Assembly: GCF_900186955.1 (NCBI RefSeq)
Contig: NZ_LT906438.1
Span: forward strand, 992,001 to 1,056,000
Origin: Bacillus pumilus
GTDB lineage: Bacteria; Bacillota; Bacilli; Bacillales; Bacillaceae
Direction of reading: 5' to 3'
Length of the DNA stretch: 64,000 nt
Position numbers and translations under genes: made by a program. Position 1 is the stretch's first letter; the number at the start of each line of letters is the position of its first letter. Below, in pieces: positions 32,635-40,660 of the stretch. Under the pieces are notes generated by a model. The model made no database searches and had not been told where the DNA came from. It saw only the letters and a program-made list of their open reading frames with translations.

Positions 32635-33153
32635 TTAAGCAACTTCTATCATTCTTGCACGTCTGAGAATGGACTGAGCAATTGGGAAGACAAATACCAT
32701 GGCAATGGTATTAATCACGGCTGCTGGCAGGACGACGCCTACAAGAAGTGCCGGTAATGCAGCTGGCAGTCCAGTGATCAGTAATGCGGCAGAGAGGAAA
32801 ATCACGCCGGATACGATGGTTCCAATCGCAGTTAATACAGCGGTCAGCACTACTTTGTTCTTTATCTTCATGCAAGATAAGAAAAGGGCTAAGAAGATAA
32901 AGGCTGTCACTGGTTTATCAATCATATTTGGAATTTGTCCGCCTGGGAAACCCGTTGTTAATGCAGAAATGGCGCCTGTTACGAGGGCAATAACCACTAC
33001 ATGCTGTACCTTTGGGAAAAGGATGATGCTTAAAAACATCATGACCAGCATCATATCAGGTTTCATTCCGAAAAAGATGGGCGGGAAAATCGTATGCAAA
33101 ACAGCTCCCATTGCTGCAAGCAATGACATAATGACTAATTCTTTTGTTTTCAT
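32635..33153 (-). CDS. trpP: Tryptophan transporter TrpP
   Basis: 172 residues, five to six membrane helices, beginning MKTKELVIMSLLAAMGAVLH and containing FGMKPDMMLVMMFL and TTGFPGGQIPNMIDKP, as in B. subtilis TrpP (YhaG). Imports tryptophan. The frame runs upstream to 33192, but GAGGAGA precedes the ATG at 33153 and the length equals the B. subtilis protein. The leader carries a row of NAG triplets over the ribosome binding site (next entry), so translation should be repressed by TRAP when tryptophan is abundant. Confidence 0.93.
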   Translation of the reverse strand: MKTKELVIMSLLAAMGAVLHTIFPPIFFGMKPDMMLVMMFLSIILFPKVQHVVVIALVTGAISALTTGFPGGQIPNMIDKPVTAFIFLALFLSCMKIKNKVVLTAVLTAIGTIVSGVIFLSAALLITGLPAALPALLVGVVLPAAVINTIAMVFVFPIAQSILRRARMIEVA

Positions 33154-33190
33154 TTCTATGCTCTCCTCTGCTAAGCTCTTAGAACTCTCC
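33135..33190 (-). promoter_or_regulatory. TRAP (MtrB) binding site over the trpP ribosome binding site
   Basis: In the mRNA, five triplets GAG-UAG-GAG-GAG-UAG follow each other with exact 2-nt spacers (33178-33156). Further NAG triplets lie upstream (33190-33185) and in the first codons (AAG and UAG, to 33135). The row covers the GAGGAG Shine-Dalgarno. TRAP regulation of trpP translation is established in B. subtilis. Confidence 0.75.
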
Positions 33191-33278
33191 AATAATATGG
33201 CTCATCATTTATTGCAAGAGTCATCACTTTATATTTCTCGTTATTATAACAAATTTATTTCTCTATAGAAAAGCTTTT

Positions 33279-34358
33279 TCACTCATTTTCTTGCTGGAAC
33301 TTTTTCATAAAGTCCGCAAGCTTTTGGCAGTCTTCAATCGATACCGCATTGTAAATAGATGCTCTGCATCCACCGACAGAACGGTGGCCGGCAAGTCCAA
33401 CCATTTGTTCCTGCTTTGCTTTCTCTACAAAGGAAGCAGTGAGCGCATCATCACGAAGGGTAAATGTGACATTCATATGCGACCGGCTGTCAGTGCGTGC
33501 GTGCCCTTTGTAAAAACCGCCGCTTTGATCAATTGTGTCGTAGAGAATGCCTGCTTTTTGTTCATTGCGTTTTTCCGCTGCTTCTACGCCGCCAGCCTGT
33601 TTAACATGCTCAAGGACAAGAGACAGCATATAAATCGCAAAAGTCGGTGGTGTGTGATAAAGAGAGCCAGCTTTTGCGTGTGTTGAATATTTTAATATTT
33701 TCGGTGTGCTGCTTTTCTCTTTTTCTAATAAACGTTTGCGCGCGATCACAATCGTGATACCAGAAGGCCCTAAGTTTTTTTGTGCCCCAGCATAAATGAG
33801 ATCAAATTGAGAAACATCGATTTTTTTGCTGAGAATATCACTGGACATATCCGCAATGAGCGGTAATGATGTACCAGGGAACGTTTTCCACTGAGTGCCG
33901 AAGATCGTATTGTTTGATGTGATGTGTAAGTAAGCGCCATCTGTTAAACCGGAGGCATCTACTTCTGGAATATACGAGTAGTTGTCGTCTTCACTTGAAG
34001 CAAACACAGATGTTTCACCAAACCCTTTTGCTTCTGATAATGCTTTTTCTGACCAAGCGCCAGTTTGAATGAAATGAGCCGTTTCGCCTTCATGTAAGAA
34101 GTTCATAGGAATCATCGCAAATTGAAGGCTAGCTCCGCCCTGTAAAAAGAGGACTTCGTAATCTTCAGGAATGTCCATCAGTTCCACCAACAGTGCTTTT
34201 GCCTTATTGTGGACTTCTTCATATTCACCGCTGCGATGAGACAGCTCCATCACAGACATCCCAGTTTGTTTAAAATCAACAAGTTCTTCCTGTGCTTTTT
34301 CAAGCACTTCTAGCGGCAGTGCCGCCGGACCAGCATTAAAATTCGTCGTTCGCTTCAT
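33279..34358 (-). CDS. serC: Phosphoserine aminotransferase SerC
   Basis: 359 residues. Starts MKRTTNFNAGPAALPLEVLEKAQ; PLP lysine in YAGAQKNLGPSGITIV (about 195), LQGGASLQFAMIPMN phosphate loop, and the C-terminal GHRSVGGCRASIYNAV. Makes 3-phosphoserine from 3-phosphohydroxypyruvate in serine synthesis, also used in pyridoxal synthesis. The ATG at 34358 is placed 6 bases after GGAGAG; an upstream GTG at 34361 is too close. Confidence 0.95.
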   Translation of the reverse strand: MKRTTNFNAGPAALPLEVLEKAQEELVDFKQTGMSVMELSHRSGEYEEVHNKAKALLVELMDIPEDYEVLFLQGGASLQFAMIPMNFLHEGETAHFIQTGAWSEKALSEAKGFGETSVFASSEDDNYSYIPEVDASGLTDGAYLHITSNNTIFGTQWKTFPGTSLPLIADMSSDILSKKIDVSQFDLIYAGAQKNLGPSGITIVIARKRLLEKEKSSTPKILKYSTHAKAGSLYHTPPTFAIYMLSLVLEHVKQAGGVEAAEKRNEQKAGILYDTIDQSGGFYKGHARTDSRSHMNVTFTLRDDALTASFVEKAKQEQMVGLAGHRSVGGCRASIYNAVSIEDCQKLADFMKKFQQENE

Positions 34359-34501
34359 CACAATCTCTCCCTATTTCTCGCGTTAATGGATCAAAAGATA
34401 AAACCATCCTATCACAAATTTGAAGCAATTGGACAAAAAATTTGAATCGTTTTAAATATCTTACTATTAAGAAATGAAGGGGATAAAAAGGGGTGGAAAT
34501 G

Positions 34502-34530
34502 AGAAAAACCTCATCTATTAAGATGAGGTA
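34502..34530 (-). terminator. Terminator of hit
   Basis: CCTCATCT / AGATGAGG stem with TTTTTC on the minus strand. The hit stop codon (34518-34520) lies in its loop. Confidence 0.8.
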
Positions 34531-34946
34531 AGGCGCGTGTGGATGGCAGAAGAAATCTCTTTTAAATCCTCTGACGTGTATTGATCTTGATGTGATTTCC
34601 ATACGGCACCAAAGCCATCGCCTTTGCCGTAGCGCGGAATGATATGCATATGGTAATGGAACACAGATTGTCCGGCTTTTTCGCCGTTGTTGTTTAAAAG
34701 GTTTAATCCAATGGGTTCAAATTCCTGTTTGATGGCTCTTGCAATTTTCGGAATCGCTTGGAAGTAGTGATTAGACACTTCTGGTGTCATTTCGTAGATG
34801 TTTTCTTTATGTATTTTTGGGATTACAAGGGTATGCCCTTTTGTTACTTGGCTAATATCTAGAAAAGCCAATACATGCTCGTCTTCATATACTTTTGCAC
34901 ATGGAATGTCTCCATCAATGATCTTGCAAAAAATACAATCGCTCAC
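34518..34946 (-). CDS. hit: HIT-family nucleotide-binding protein
   Basis: 142 residues. DCIFCKIIDGDIPCAKVYEDEHVLAFLDI at the start (zinc-binding Cys pair of the HinT type), LLNNNGEKAGQSVFHYHMHIIPR with the histidine triad HYHMHII near residue 100. Hydrolyses adenosine phosphoramidate-type substrates in relatives. Transcribed away from ecsA, as in B. subtilis. Confidence 0.93.
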   Translation of the reverse strand: MSDCIFCKIIDGDIPCAKVYEDEHVLAFLDISQVTKGHTLVIPKIHKENIYEMTPEVSNHYFQAIPKIARAIKQEFEPIGLNLLNNNGEKAGQSVFHYHMHIIPRYGKGDGFGAVWKSHQDQYTSEDLKEISSAIHTRLTSS

Positions 34947-35433
34947 GTCATGTCACTCCTCATTCATTTTCCTTCATCGTATCACAAAAATGAGCAAAAA
35001 AGAAAACAGGACAAGCGAACTCCTTTGGTCGCTCATCCTGCTCCTGCAGAAGAAATGCTGATGCTTTCATTCGATATGCCTTTTGAATTCTCTATTTACT
35101 GAAATAAAGAATTCATATGCCTGCTATTTCTGCCGTAAACACCTCATTTGACGTTTTGGTTTGTCGTATACATATTGTATAGGACACAAAAATCAAGAAT
35201 CAGTGAAGCAAAACAGAAGCTAAGGTTTTTAGATGAAAAACCAACTTGTCATGCGGTTCTTTGCCTTTAACAAACACCTCATTTACTTATTGGTCATCAA
35301 GTTCATTTCTTCTACATACATTATGATGACCAAGATGCCTATTTTTTATTCTTGACTTGTCTATAGGTAAACATTTCAAATTACCTTTCGTTTTTGTTAC
35401 TATAAAGGAAAAACGAAAGAAAGGAACGAATTC
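34947..35433. other. 487-base interval between hit and ecsA with inverted repeats
   Basis: No ORF here has a ribosome binding site. There are three hairpins. One is an imperfect 11-bp stem, AGGACAAGCGA / TCGCTCATCCT (about 35010-35041). The second is GAATTCTCTATTT / AAATAAAGAATTC, a 13-bp stem with one mismatch (about 35084-35113). The third is a perfect TTGGTCATC / GATGACCAA with a long loop (about 35300-35336), followed closely by TATTTTTTATT. The last resembles a terminator for something transcribed rightward, so a small RNA is possible. The ecsA promoter must lie near the right end. Confidence 0.4.
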
Positions 35434-36174
35434 ATGTCCCTTCTCACTGTAAAAGATGTAACGGGTGGATATACGAAGAATCCCGTTCTAAAAAATATCT
35501 CATTTGAATTAGAAAGAAATCAAATCGTCGGTCTCATCGGCTTAAACGGGGCGGGGAAAAGCACAACCATTCGCCATATCATCGGACTCATGAAACCGCA
35601 TAAAGGTGTTATTGAATTGAATGGACGAACCCTTCAAGATGATCAAGAGGCGTATCGTTCGCAATTTACGTTTATTCCAGAAACACCTGTATTATATGAA
35701 GAATTAACTTTAAAAGAGCATTTAGAGCTGACAGCGATGGCTTACGGACTGTCAAAGGAACAATTAGATGAGCGTCTGCCGTCATTGCTGAAAGAATTTC
35801 GAATGGAGAAACGTTTGAAGTGGTTCCCTGCTCATTTTTCAAAAGGAATGAAACAGAAGGTCATGATTATGTGTGCGTTTCTTGTTGAACCGGAACTGTA
35901 TATCATCGATGAACCGTTCTTAGGGCTTGATCCTCTTGCGATTAATGCACTGCTTGAACGGATGAATGCTGCAAAGAAAAACGGCGCTAGTGTCCTGATG
36001 TCAACGCATATCTTGGCGACAGCTGAACGCTATTGTGATTCCTTTATTATTTTGCACGAAGGGGAAATTAGAGCGAAAGGAACACTGACAGAGCTGAGAG
36101 AACAGTTCAATATGAGAGATGCAACACTCGATGATCTTTATTTGGAATTAACAAAGGAAGAAAGCTATGAGTAA
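35434..36174 (+). CDS. ecsA: ABC transporter ATPase EcsA
   Basis: 246 residues: GLIGLNGAGKST (about 35-46), signature FSKGMKQKVMIMCAF (about 137), Walker B LYIIDEPFLGLDP. With EcsB it forms an ABC exporter; B. subtilis ecs mutants are defective in secretion, regulated intramembrane proteolysis by RasP and competence. ATG at 35434 after AAAGGAACG. It overlaps ecsB by 8 bases. Confidence 0.93.
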   Translation: MSLLTVKDVTGGYTKNPVLKNISFELERNQIVGLIGLNGAGKSTTIRHIIGLMKPHKGVIELNGRTLQDDQEAYRSQFTFIPETPVLYEELTLKEHLELTAMAYGLSKEQLDERLPSLLKEFRMEKRLKWFPAHFSKGMKQKVMIMCAFLVEPELYIIDEPFLGLDPLAINALLERMNAAKKNGASVLMSTHILATAERYCDSFIILHEGEIRAKGTLTELREQFNMRDATLDDLYLELTKEESYE

Positions 36175-37387
36175 AACGACGCAAAGCATTTGGAAATCCC
36201 GGTTAGCGGAACACATACAAGATACAAGAAAATATTTAAAATACATGTTCAATGATCATCTTGTCATTGTGCTCATTTTTTTCCTTGCAGGCGGAGCGAG
36301 CTGGTATAGTAACTGGCTCAAACAAATTCCAGCTCATTTTCCTTCCTACTGGGTCATGGCAGTTGTTTTCTCATTGGTGCTGACAAGCTCTTACGTGCGG
36401 ACGTTGATCAAAGAAGCAGATCTCGTGTTTTTGCTTCCTTTGGAAGGGAAGATAGAGCCTTATTTAAAACAAGCTTTTAACTTTAGCTTCATTTCTCAGC
36501 TGTTTCCTCTCATTGCCGTATCTATTGTTGCACTTCCGCTTTATTCGGCGGTGTCTTCAGGCGGCATCAAGATGTATGTGCTTATATTGGCGCAAATGAT
36601 TTTGATTAAGGGTCTGAATACAGCGATTCAATGGAGAATGACGTATTTTCAAGGAAAACAGATGAGATGGCTTGATGCAGTCCTTCGTTTTCTATTGAAT
36701 ATGATTTTAATCTATACCGTTTTACAGGCATCTTATGCAATCGCAATCGTTTTTTATCTCATCTATGGTGTCTATCTCGTTTACTTAACCAATGCAGTCA
36801 AAAAGCAGCCTTTTCAATGGGAATTGCATATTTCTGACGAATTAAAACGAAAACAGCGTTTTTATCGTTTGGCCAATTTATTTACAGATGTGCCTCATTT
36901 AAAGAAACAGGTGAAAAGAAGAGCTTATATGGACTGGCTTTTACAGTTTGTTCCGTATGACCAGCGTAAAACTTTTTCTTATATGTATGTGAGGGCGTTT
37001 GTACGCTCAAATGACTATTTTGGTCTCGTTTTTAGATTAACGGCCGTGTTTGTCCTGATTATTTTGTATACAGGTGCAGCAGGCTGGGTGGGCGCGCTGC
37101 TTGTCTTGTTCACCGTGTTCATCACAGGTGTCCAGCTTGTGCCGTTAACGAAGCACTTTGCCCATCTTTCATTACAGGCACTTTATCCTGTTGCTCAGCA
37201 AGAAAAGGATCGGAGCTTTTTTGTTCTCGTCCGTAACGTGCTCATCATCCAATCGATATTGCTGAGCTGTTCAGTACTACCGGCAGGAGGATGGCAGGGA
37301 AGTGGACTTGCCCTTCTGATTTCACTGGCATTTGTGCTTGTCCTCTTCAAGCCTTACGTACTCAGTCGATTAAAAAAGATGCGATAA
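36167..37387 (+). CDS. ecsB: ABC transporter membrane subunit EcsB
   Basis: 406 residues with about six to eight hydrophobic segments, beginning at residue 30 (HLVIVLIFFLAGGASWYSNWL) and a cluster from 285 to the end. Membrane partner of EcsA. The long basic loop RKQRFYRLANLFTDVPHLKKQVKRRAYMDW (about 225-262) is typical of EcsB. The overlapping start implies coupled translation. Confidence 0.92.
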   Translation: MSKTTQSIWKSRLAEHIQDTRKYLKYMFNDHLVIVLIFFLAGGASWYSNWLKQIPAHFPSYWVMAVVFSLVLTSSYVRTLIKEADLVFLLPLEGKIEPYLKQAFNFSFISQLFPLIAVSIVALPLYSAVSSGGIKMYVLILAQMILIKGLNTAIQWRMTYFQGKQMRWLDAVLRFLLNMILIYTVLQASYAIAIVFYLIYGVYLVYLTNAVKKQPFQWELHISDELKRKQRFYRLANLFTDVPHLKKQVKRRAYMDWLLQFVPYDQRKTFSYMYVRAFVRSNDYFGLVFRLTAVFVLIILYTGAAGWVGALLVLFTVFITGVQLVPLTKHFAHLSLQALYPVAQQEKDRSFFVLVRNVLIIQSILLSCSVLPAGGWQGSGLALLISLAFVLVLFKPYVLSRLKKMR

Positions 37388-37440
37388 GCAGAGATATGTT
37401 TCTGACAGCGGGCGTATGATGACATCAAGGAGGGGACCGG

Positions 37441-38148
37441 ATGAATGCAGCTGAACGGGAGTTATATGAAGAAGCCATTCTTTTTCAAACGCGTTTTTTA
37501 AGAAAACCTTCAAAGATCGAACGGTTTTCAAAAGGAGTTCAGCAGCAGGTGAACCGCCGAATCCCTGCCAGGTTTCATCAAGTCATCACAAGTGCGGTCA
37601 AAACAATGGTTGAATCCACCGTATCAGGATCTCACTTCACTTCATTTTCAGTCATTGATGAGCAATTATCCATCATTGAGCGAAATGAACTGGCAAAGGA
37701 GAAAGTGAAGTACTATCAAAAAGCAGCTACGATCGAAGGAATTGGAACAGGTGCAGGTGGTATTTTGCTCGGTATGGCAGACTTTCCGCTGTTGCTTAGC
37801 ATCAAGATGAAATGTCTTTATGAACTGGCATGTATTTATGGCTTTGATTTGTCTCAAAAAGAGGAAAGACTCTTTTTGCTCTGTATATTTCAACTCGCCT
37901 TTTCTGGTAGTACACATCGTCAAAAAATGATGAGCATCATTGATGATTGGGAAACGAGCCGTGAGAAAATGGATTGGTACAGCTTTCAGCAGGAGTATCG
38001 AGATTACATTGACCTAGTGAAGCTGTTTCAATTAATGCCGATTGTCGGAGCCGCTGTTGGCGGTGTGGCAAATCATCATCTGACAGGACAGCTCGGAGAT
38101 GTCGCTCGTCATGTGTTTCACTTACGGGTGTTGAAAGAAATGAAATAG
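37441..38148 (+). CDS. ecsC: EcsC-family protein
   Basis: 235 residues: GGILLGMADFPLLLSIKMKCLYELACIYGFD (about 112-142), ERLFLLCIFQLAFSGS, and GAAVGGVANHHLTGQLGDVARHVFHLR near the end, the EcsC signature. It has hydrophobic stretches but no proven membrane topology, and its role in the Ecs system is not known. ATG at 37441 after AAGGAGGGG. Third gene of the operon; hairpins follow. Confidence 0.9.
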   Translation: MNAAERELYEEAILFQTRFLRKPSKIERFSKGVQQQVNRRIPARFHQVITSAVKTMVESTVSGSHFTSFSVIDEQLSIIERNELAKEKVKYYQKAATIEGIGTGAGGILLGMADFPLLLSIKMKCLYELACIYGFDLSQKEERLFLLCIFQLAFSGSTHRQKMMSIIDDWETSREKMDWYSFQQEYRDYIDLVKLFQLMPIVGAAVGGVANHHLTGQLGDVARHVFHLRVLKEMK

Positions 38149-38149
38149 A

Positions 38150-38362
38150 AAAGCCGCTGTTTGCCAGCGGCTTCAGCGTGTAGACAAACCCTCGCATTCG
38201 TTGTCAGGTCTGCGCGCTTGGTGCTCACGAATATTAAATTCGCTCCGCGCCAGTGCTCGCCCTTCCTAGACTGCAAAGGTTTTCTATCACACTGAAAAGA
38301 AGACAAAGGGCTAAAACCCTTTGTCTTTAATCTAGAGCCGCTGTTTGCCAGCGGCTTTTTTT
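38150..38362. repeat. Dispersed intergenic repeat element, about 200 bases
   Basis: The gap between ecsC and yhaA is bounded by a directly repeated 22-base hairpin, AGCCGCTGTTTGCCAGCGGC, at 38151-38172 and 38336-38357. Between them is a GC-skewed region with a GGTGCTCACGAAT...CAGTGCTCGCC pair, then the block TTTCTATCACACTGAAAAGA plus AGACAAAGGGCTAAAACCCT (about 38275-38328), which itself forms a 10-bp hairpin. A version of this last block recurs at 56136-56180. Length and structure resemble the roughly 190-bp repeat reported in the B. subtilis genome; I cannot compare the sequences. The end hairpins also provide terminators for both convergent genes. Confidence 0.6.
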
Positions 38363-39548
38363 ATTCATCGTAGGAAAGGACAGCACGGGCGAGTACCTTT
38401 GCTGCGATAGGCATTGCTTTTTCGTTGATATCAAACTTCGGGTGGTGATGGGGATACGCGTCTTCGCTGTTTTCAGGCATAGCGCCTGTGTAAAAGAAGG
38501 TACCAGGGACATGCTGAAGGTAGTAAGCAAAATCTTCTCCGCCCATTTGGGTTTCCGCTTCTTTTACTTCTGTGACACCATCTGTTTGTTTTGCGATGTC
38601 AGCAATATATTCAGTTGGCTTTGGATGATTTTTGACAGCAGGATATCCTCTCACATATTCATATGTGTAGCCGGCATCATGCATGTCGCACACCCCTTTT
38701 ACGACCTGTTCAATTTCTCGTTCGATGGTGTGTCGTGCACTTTCTTCAAAGGACCGTGCAGTACCAGTCAAAACTGCAGAATCTGCAATGACGTTAAAAG
38801 CATTCTCTGCTACAAAACCTCCAACAGATACAACAGCAGAATCAACTGGATTGACTTTACGGGCAACGACTTGCTGCAAGTTTGTGACGATTTGTGAACC
38901 GATAAGTACAGCATCTTTCGTTAAGTGAGGCTGGGCGCCGTGTCCGCCTTTCCCCTGAACTCGGATAGAGAAGCGGTCGGCAGCTGCCATAAAGTTTCCG
39001 CTTTTATAAAGAACCGTGCCACAAGGCTCTGGAGACCAAAGATGCGTCCCGAATATGACATCGACATCGTCTAAGCAGCCATCTTCGATCATTGGTTTTG
39101 CACCGCCTGGCGCATATTCTTCCGCATGCTGATGAATGAGGACGATTTTCCCTTTTAATTGATCACGGTGCTCATTCAAAATTTTCGCTAAGACAAGTAG
39201 TGTCGCTGTGTGTCCATCGTGCCCGCAGGCATGCATCACACCGGGCTTTGTCGATTTGTAAGGCACTTCCTTTTCATCATGGATAGGAAGTGCATCGAAA
39301 TCAGCCCTGAGGGCAATCGTCGGCCCCGAAGAAGCTCCTTCGATAAAGGCGAGTACACCATGGCCGCCCACCTGTGTACGTGTTGGTATATGTAATCTGT
39401 CATAGTAGCTGGCGATGAAAGCGGCTGTTTCTTCTTCCTGGAAAGAAAGTTCAGGATTCATGTGGAGATGGCGTCTAATTTCAACCATTTCCTCATAATG
39501 TTCATCAAGACATTCATTGATGCTTTTTTGTAAAGTGGATATTGTCAT
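38361..39548 (-). CDS. yhaA: M20 family amidohydrolase YhaA
   Basis: 395 residues. Metal-binding MHACGHDGHTATLL (about 100-113), HQHAEEYAPGGAKPMIEDG (about 135), and MGGEDFAYYLQHVPGTFFYTG near 350. Typical of N-acyl-L-amino acid amidohydrolases (peptidase M20D), which release amino acids from N-acylated derivatives. The ATG at 39548 follows AAGGAGG; the frame upstream to 39569 has no site. The substrate is not known. Confidence 0.88.
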   Translation of the reverse strand: MTISTLQKSINECLDEHYEEMVEIRRHLHMNPELSFQEEETAAFIASYYDRLHIPTRTQVGGHGVLAFIEGASSGPTIALRADFDALPIHDEKEVPYKSTKPGVMHACGHDGHTATLLVLAKILNEHRDQLKGKIVLIHQHAEEYAPGGAKPMIEDGCLDDVDVIFGTHLWSPEPCGTVLYKSGNFMAAADRFSIRVQGKGGHGAQPHLTKDAVLIGSQIVTNLQQVVARKVNPVDSAVVSVGGFVAENAFNVIADSAVLTGTARSFEESARHTIEREIEQVVKGVCDMHDAGYTYEYVRGYPAVKNHPKPTEYIADIAKQTDGVTEVKEAETQMGGEDFAYYLQHVPGTFFYTGAMPENSEDAYPHHHPKFDINEKAMPIAAKVLARAVLSYDE

Positions 39549-39695
39549 TGATTTGAAAACCTCCTTCATGCTCTTTTACTGATTGTATGGTAATTGTTAG
39601 AATCTTTCAACAGAAGAGAATGTCGTATGCGCATCAAAAGGTCATTTTACATAAAAGTCGAAGGTGCTATGAAGCGGAGAAAGGGAGGAATTGTA

Positions 39696-39983
39696 TTGGG
39701 GAGCTGTCCAAATTGTTCAAAAGCGTTTTCTTTCGTTGAAAAGTTTCATTTATCACATACGAAAATGATGATGTGTCCAAGCTGTCGGCATCAAATCAAA
39801 GAAACCTTTGTATCAAAAATGATTTTTTTCATGATCTGTTTGATTCCGCTATTGGTGATGCTCATTCAATTGAAAGGGGCTTCACCTATGCTGAAGTGGC
39901 CGATCTTATTAGGATGGATCCTATTGAATTTCTATGTACTTCAGCCGATCATTCATCGGTACGAGCTGACATCACGACGATAA
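39696..39983 (+). CDS. yhgB: cxxc_20_cxxc-type membrane protein YhgB
   Basis: 95 residues from a TTG start at 39696, 7 bases after AAGGGAGG. A four-cysteine zinc ribbon CPNC-x19-CPSC (residues 4-30), then two membrane helices (MIFFMICLIPLLVMLIQL and WPILLGWILLNFYVLQPI). The cysteine spacing fits a named small Bacillus family of unknown role, and position and length match B. subtilis yhgB (91). Confidence 0.75.
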   Translation: MGSCPNCSKAFSFVEKFHLSHTKMMMCPSCRHQIKETFVSKMIFFMICLIPLLVMLIQLKGASPMLKWPILLGWILLNFYVLQPIIHRYELTSRR

Positions 39984-39988
39984 AATGA

Positions 39989-40047
39989 AGAGCCCAGCGA
40001 TTGGGCTTTTTTTCATAAAAAAAGGAAGTGCTGAAAGCAGCACTTCC
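39989..40047. terminator. Double terminator, yhgB / hmoB
   Basis: AGCCCAGCGATTGGGCTTTTTTT on the plus strand (39992-40015) ends yhgB. GGAAGTGCTG / CAGCACTTCC (40023-40047) followed by T on the minus strand ends hmoB. Confidence 0.85.
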
Positions 40048-40533
40048 TTAATTGTCTGTAACGGCATGATAGGATGTGAGATAAGCAGGACGAGAGAAGA
40101 TGGAGCCAGTATCATCGTTTGGCTGAAAGAATGCTTCTGATTCTTGAAAGTCTTCAAATAAGTCCTCTGATTCCCAGAGTGTCATAATCAAATACACTTC
40201 TTCATCTTTTTTCGGTCTTAAAACACGAAGAGCCTGGAAGCCCCGCTGATGTTCTGAAATGTTCGTCTTCTTCTGAAAAGTAGATTCAAACAGTGCTCTG
40301 CTTTCAAGCTTCACAGGGATATGATTCAAGGTGACGAAGCCAGGTTGGACTAGCTCACCTTTCGCATAAATCACATCATAGGCATGAGGGGCTTTAAAAA
40401 CAGTCTCGCCCTCCGTCTCATGGAAAAGAGCTGCTTGTTCTTTTCCGACCATATAAAGCAGATTTTCCTGATCGTGTTTCTTTGCGATTTTATGCAAGAA
40501 ATCTGCTGTTCCATAGGTTATATAGACATTCAT
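40048..40533 (-). CDS. hmoB: Haem-degrading monooxygenase HmoB
   Basis: 161 residues. The C-terminal half is an ABM-type ferredoxin-like fold (FQKKTNISEHQRGFQALRVLRPKKDEEVYLIMTLWESEDLFEDFQESEAF). Like IsdG, it opens haem to release iron. Length agrees with B. subtilis HmoB (166). ATG at 40533 behind GGGAGGCGG. It lies beside the haem synthesis operon. Confidence 0.88.
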   Translation of the reverse strand: MNVYITYGTADFLHKIAKKHDQENLLYMVGKEQAALFHETEGETVFKAPHAYDVIYAKGELVQPGFVTLNHIPVKLESRALFESTFQKKTNISEHQRGFQALRVLRPKKDEEVYLIMTLWESEDLFEDFQESEAFFQPNDDTGSIFSRPAYLTSYHAVTDN

Positions 40534-40660
40534 CTAAACCGCCTCCCGCTTGATAGTATAACAAAAGAATGATATATAATTCTTTGGTAGTCAATCCATA
40601 AAACATATTATGAAGCAATACATCCCATACTATCCGTATAAAGGAATGAGGTGACCTAAT

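Noticed and set aside
33291..33686. 131-codon ORF opposite serC
   Set aside because: A shadow of the well-supported serC coding frame, with no start signals.
35008..35042. Terminator of ecsA or hit
   Set aside because: The stem is imperfect, has no T-run in either direction and lies upstream of both coding regions.
34798..35102. Overlapping ORFs opposite the start of hit
   Set aside because: They mostly mirror the hit coding frame and run into the hairpin-rich gap without start signals.
38683..38928. ORF opposite yhaA
   Set aside because: Shadow of the amidohydrolase gene; no ribosome binding site.
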